Assembly: GCA_030674185.1 (NCBI GenBank)
Contig: CM060312.1
Span: 35,629,862-35,693,861 of the forward strand
Length of the DNA: 64,000 nt
Reading direction: 5' to 3'
Origin: Monoplex corrugatus
Taxonomy: Eukaryota > Mollusca > Gastropoda > Littorinimorpha > Ranellidae
Part shown: one piece after another, positions 60,846-64,000 of the stretch
Layout: every line of letters begins with the position of its first letter
Position numbering within the stretch: position 1 is the first letter of the stretch
Position numbers and translations under genes: made by a program
The notes under the pieces: model-generated
What the model was told of the DNA's origin: nothing
The model's input: the letters and a program-made list of their open reading frames with translations, nothing else
Databases searched by the model: none

Positions 60846-61310
60846 ATCATCATCATTATCATCACGTGCCATTCCGTATGGTGTTGGCGGTCATGGTCCT
60901 CCATAAGATTCTCTTTTGTCACTGTTTATATCTCCTACTCTTTCTGTCCCTATCCACTCTGCAAAACTGTCACAATTTCAAATCCTGTCATAACTTTCTC
61001 CCTGGGTCTATCTGGTGTTCTTTCTCCCTCTTGCTTTCCTGTTATGACTGGGTGCTCAAATTTCTCTTGCCTCACAAAATATCCTTTAAATGTTGCTTGT
61101 CTTCTATCTTCTTCATTAATGTTCTTTTTGTGTTTTGCTTCTTTCAAGACTATCCTGTTTGTTTTCTTTGCTGAAACATTCTTCCTTGAAACCACATTCC
61201 AGCTGCCTCAATCTTTTCTGACTTTGCTTGCTGATGGTCCAGGCTTCCCATGGACCATACAATAGTACTCACATGTCTCACCTGTCGGTGTCACCAGGTT
61301 CAGTGTTGGC
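60846..61310 (-). mobile_element. RTE-type LINE 3' fragment
   Basis: The minus strand reads RRQATFKGYFVRQEKFEHPV and GKQEGERTPDRPREKVM, the same post-RT segment as at 37295-37840 and 47610-47800. The 3' tail is a (GAT)n run (catcatcatcattatcatca region at 60846-60866 on the plus strand). Confidence 0.75.
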
Positions 61311-61463
61311 TGCTGTAATCTGTGACACAGTCATCCACCTCCAAATGGCTTTTACTTGAGTTTTGTGGGCAACTTCTTAGGCCACTGATGTTGGTTATGT
61401 TCTCGATGTATGAGATTGGAAGTCTGCCTTTCTTCTTCTTTGTCTTCATTTTTTCTTTAAAAA

Positions 61464-62740
61464 TGGTTGCCTTGATCTGTCTGCAGCCTTCGATACCATT
61501 GACCATGGTATTCTCCTTTCTAGACTTCATCATACTTTTGGCATCTCTGACATTGCTCTCTCCTTTTTCACTTCGTATTTATCAAACAGAAAACAAACTG
61601 TTCTCATCAATGGCACTTACTCTCAACCTGCATACCTGACCTGTTGTGTTCCACAAGGATCTGTCCTTGGCCCTGTTCTTTTCACTCTTTACACCTCCCC
61701 CCTGTCCACCATCATCAACTCCCACTCTATAAAACACCACTTCTATGCTGATGACACCCAACTTCAAGACAGTGACTCACCTGATAATATACAGCGCCTG
61801 TTGACTCGCACCACTGAGTGTTACTCGGACATTAAGAACTGGATGACGTTCAACAAACTTCAGCTTAATGACTCTACCCTCTCCATGAACAACTTTGTTT
61901 CTCAAACTGCCAGATCTTGCTACTATCATCTCCATCGTATAAGGCTGATCAGGAAGTATCTCTCTGTCGAAACAACTGCAAAACTCGTTCTCTCCTTCAT
62001 AATGTCTCGCATTGACTATTGCAATTCACTCCTGTCTGGTCTTCCTGCCTCCACCATTCACATCCTACAGCGCATTCAAAACAATGCTGTACGCCTTGTA
62101 CTCAAAAAGAAAAAAGCTGACCACATATCTCCTCTCCTGGCACAACTTCACCGGCTCCCTGTATCAAAGCGCATACAGTACAAACTAGACACCATGTGCT
62201 ACAAAAGCCTCAATAACGCAGCCCCCGATTACCTGTCAAGCCTACTTGAGATCTATCTTCCCTCACGTACCCTCCGCTCTGCCTCCGATCCTCTGACTTT
62301 TCGCTTTCCACGCACTAAGCTCAATACCTATGGTCCACGAGCCTTCTCTGTTTCTGGTCCACTCTCCTGGAACAAACTTCCTCTCTCAGTCCGTCAGCAA
62401 CCTACTTTTGTCTCCTTCAAGTCCGCTCTCAAAACTCACCTTTTCTCCTCCGCATAAAATCCTAACCTCACTCAACCCCCCCTCTGCAGCCTGTCTCCGC
62501 TCGGAGGGGAATCACATGGTTATAATATATAATTGTATATGCTATGCTCTATAATATTCCATTGCATTTATTCTTGCTTTTATTGCTTTTATTCTTTCTC
62601 CCCATTTATAGCCATGTGTTGTGTGTGTGTGTGTGTGCGTGCGTGGTGCGTGTGTGTGTGCGTGCGTGTCTGCTTCAGCGCTTTGATTTGATTTTATCAA
62701 GATTTTGCGCTATATAAATATTGTAATTTATTATTATTAT
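61464..62740 (+). mobile_element. CR1/L2/Jockey-type LINE 3' half, copy 2
   Basis: An open frame of about 330 codons runs without a stop from DLSAAFDTIDHGIL (61464) through VPQGSVLGPVLFTLY and the catalytic FYADDTQLQ to LKTHLFSSA and a TAA at 62457. It then has a 3' UTR with a short TG repeat and a gcgctatataaat tail into (TTA)n. A block normally found after LQLND-SKTE appears to be missing near 61880. The element is 5' truncated. It is nearly identical to copy 1 at 24838-25500 wherever they overlap, so the family was active recently. Confidence 0.85.
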
Positions 62741-62744
62741 TGCC

Positions 62745-64000
62745 ATGATGTGTGTGTTCTTGCTTCGAGACACATGGCCAATGTATTTCATTCTTCTCTT
62801 GTTGATGTCTAATAGTAATTTTCTGGTGGAATCAAGTTCTTCCAGGACACCTTAGTTCTTCTACTGTCCATTTGACATGTAGTATTCTCCGATAAAACCA
62901 CATCTCTGCTGCCTCAATTCTTCTGTAATCAGCCTTTTCTGACAGTCCAGGCTTCCTAGCCATAAATCAAGACTGGCCGAAATCTAACATTTAAAAAGTT
63001 TAATTTCAGACTATTTGGTATGCCTCTGTCTTTCCAGATATTGAGTTAGACCATTTTATGCTTTGCCATTCCAATTCTCATTTTTATGTCTTTAGAGCAG
63101 GTTCCATCGTCAGTCTTTACAGAACCAAGATATTTAAAATCTTTCAAAGCTTTCTAAAGGAACTTTATTAATTAAGATGTCTTGTTTTCAGTGTCTTTGC
63201 CACTGACGTGTAGCACTTTTGTTTTCTTGGCATTCCAGTTTAGACCAGCCTTTTTGCCCGCTGCATCCACCCTGTATAGAGTTCTTTTCATACTGGTAAT
63301 ATTGTCTGCTAAATGCGCAGTATCATTGGCATAGCACGGGTTTGTAAAGGTTTTTTTTCCTTCTATCTATATGCCCATGTCTTCTATATCAGTATCTCTC
63401 ATGACTTGTTTCTTTTGCAACTTCAATGTAAGTCTTCTTCATATCTGCCCAACTTTCTTCTGGATAACAATCACTGAATGTCCAGTCCTGAAGTAAAGCC
63501 TCAAAATGACTGCTGACTTTGATCTCAAAATCAGATGCAATGTCTTGATTTTTTAGTTCCTCTAGATCGAATTTTGGGGCCGGCTTGACTTTGTTTTGTT
63601 TATAGGCTTTGAGTCTATTTTTTGCTGCAACTAAATGGTGACCACTATTGCAATCAGCTCTTGGTTTTGTTTTGGAATTTAGAACAGTAGTTCTCCATGT
63701 CCTGTCTAATATGATGTAATCTACATATCTGATTTTCGATTTTCTTTATTATCATTTCTGTTTTTTCAAGTTTTCAGGTATATTGTCTGTGATGATATAT
63801 GCTGTTTAAAAGGGTATCAGTGATGTCCAATTCATTGGCCCCATAGAAAGATGCCAACATGTCACCTCTTTCATTGCATTTTCCCAGCCCATAAGGTCCT
63901 ATTCCACACTCTGTCTTCACTTTCGCCCATTATTATGCAAACTTCTCTTTTGGGTATTTTGTCCTTTGCAGTTTGAAGGTCGTTATAAAACTGTTCTATC
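62745..64000 (-). mobile_element. RTE-type LINE, endonuclease and RT parts, decayed, running off the window
   Basis: On the minus strand, 64000-63400 reads in changing frames an apurinic-type endonuclease region (IEQFYNDLQTAKDKIPKRE, then GKCNERGDMLASF, RADCNSGHHLVAAK). After a jump it reads an RT end with CYANDTAHLADNI (YADD changed to YAND), GLNWNAKKTKVLHV and a post-RT segment at 62745-63000. Most of the RT between is deleted. The element extends beyond the window edge. Confidence 0.7.

Noticed and set aside
62330..62554. Second frame within LINE copy 2 (also at 24981-25190)
   Set aside because: It overlaps the true LINE frame ending LKTHLFSSA and is present only because the two copies are almost identical.

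Overview
The window is animal nuclear DNA, most likely from a marine invertebrate and probably a gastropod mollusc. This is inferred from intron-rich gene structure, AT-rich non-coding DNA, long CA/TG tracts and the mix of non-LTR, DIRS-like, piggyBac, hAT and PIF/Harbinger elements. No operon, phage or bacterial feature is visible. The main host gene lies on the minus strand. Seven coding exons with matching splice phases run from 49177 down to 10928 and encode at least 4883 residues. The 5' end is not found and is probably upstream of the exon at 49 kb. Six short exons encode an all-helical segment resembling the N-terminal repeat domain of the Rlf/ZNF292/ZNF654 zinc-finger proteins. The last exon is 13.65 kb without interruption. 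It encodes a low-complexity, Ser/Thr/Glu/Gln-rich nuclear-type protein with five zinc fingers and a three-copy PF-x-W motif. A second, small plus-strand host-like locus (59235-59926) shows only its last two exons and a polyadenylation signal. LAYOUT. 1-9800: two decayed copies of one DIRS-like tyrosine-recombinase retroelement flank a zone of short repeats, a TTAA-flanked MITE and a 46-bp tandem array. 9801-10927: presumed 3' UTR. 10928-24577: giant last exon. 24578-32366: last intron, holding a deleted LINE copy, a piggyBac-type remnant swollen by a satellite of about 370 bp, an L2-like LINE split by a TTAA MITE, and a DIRS recombinase fragment. 32367-49177: short exons, with introns holding two copies of a LINE with a restriction-like endonuclease, several RTE pieces, a tRNA-derived SINE and a satellite built from tRNA 5' halves. 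49178-54797: an L1/Tx1-like fragment split by a hAT-like element, itself hit by a piggyBac-type element. 54801-58867: a structurally complete PIF/Harbinger transposon with a DDE transposase and a MADF DNA-binding protein. 58868-64000: the small host-like locus, RTE pieces and a second LINE copy. HOW IT FITS TOGETHER. The host gene appears intact across all seven exons, although its introns carry many insertions. Most mobile elements are dead fragments. The Harbinger element looks young: 38-bp perfect terminal repeats, an intact TTA duplication, both genes open. The REL-type LINE also keeps an open frame but seems 5' truncated. At least five TTAA-bounded elements are present; in two cases the interrupted LINE sequence resumes directly after the insertion.
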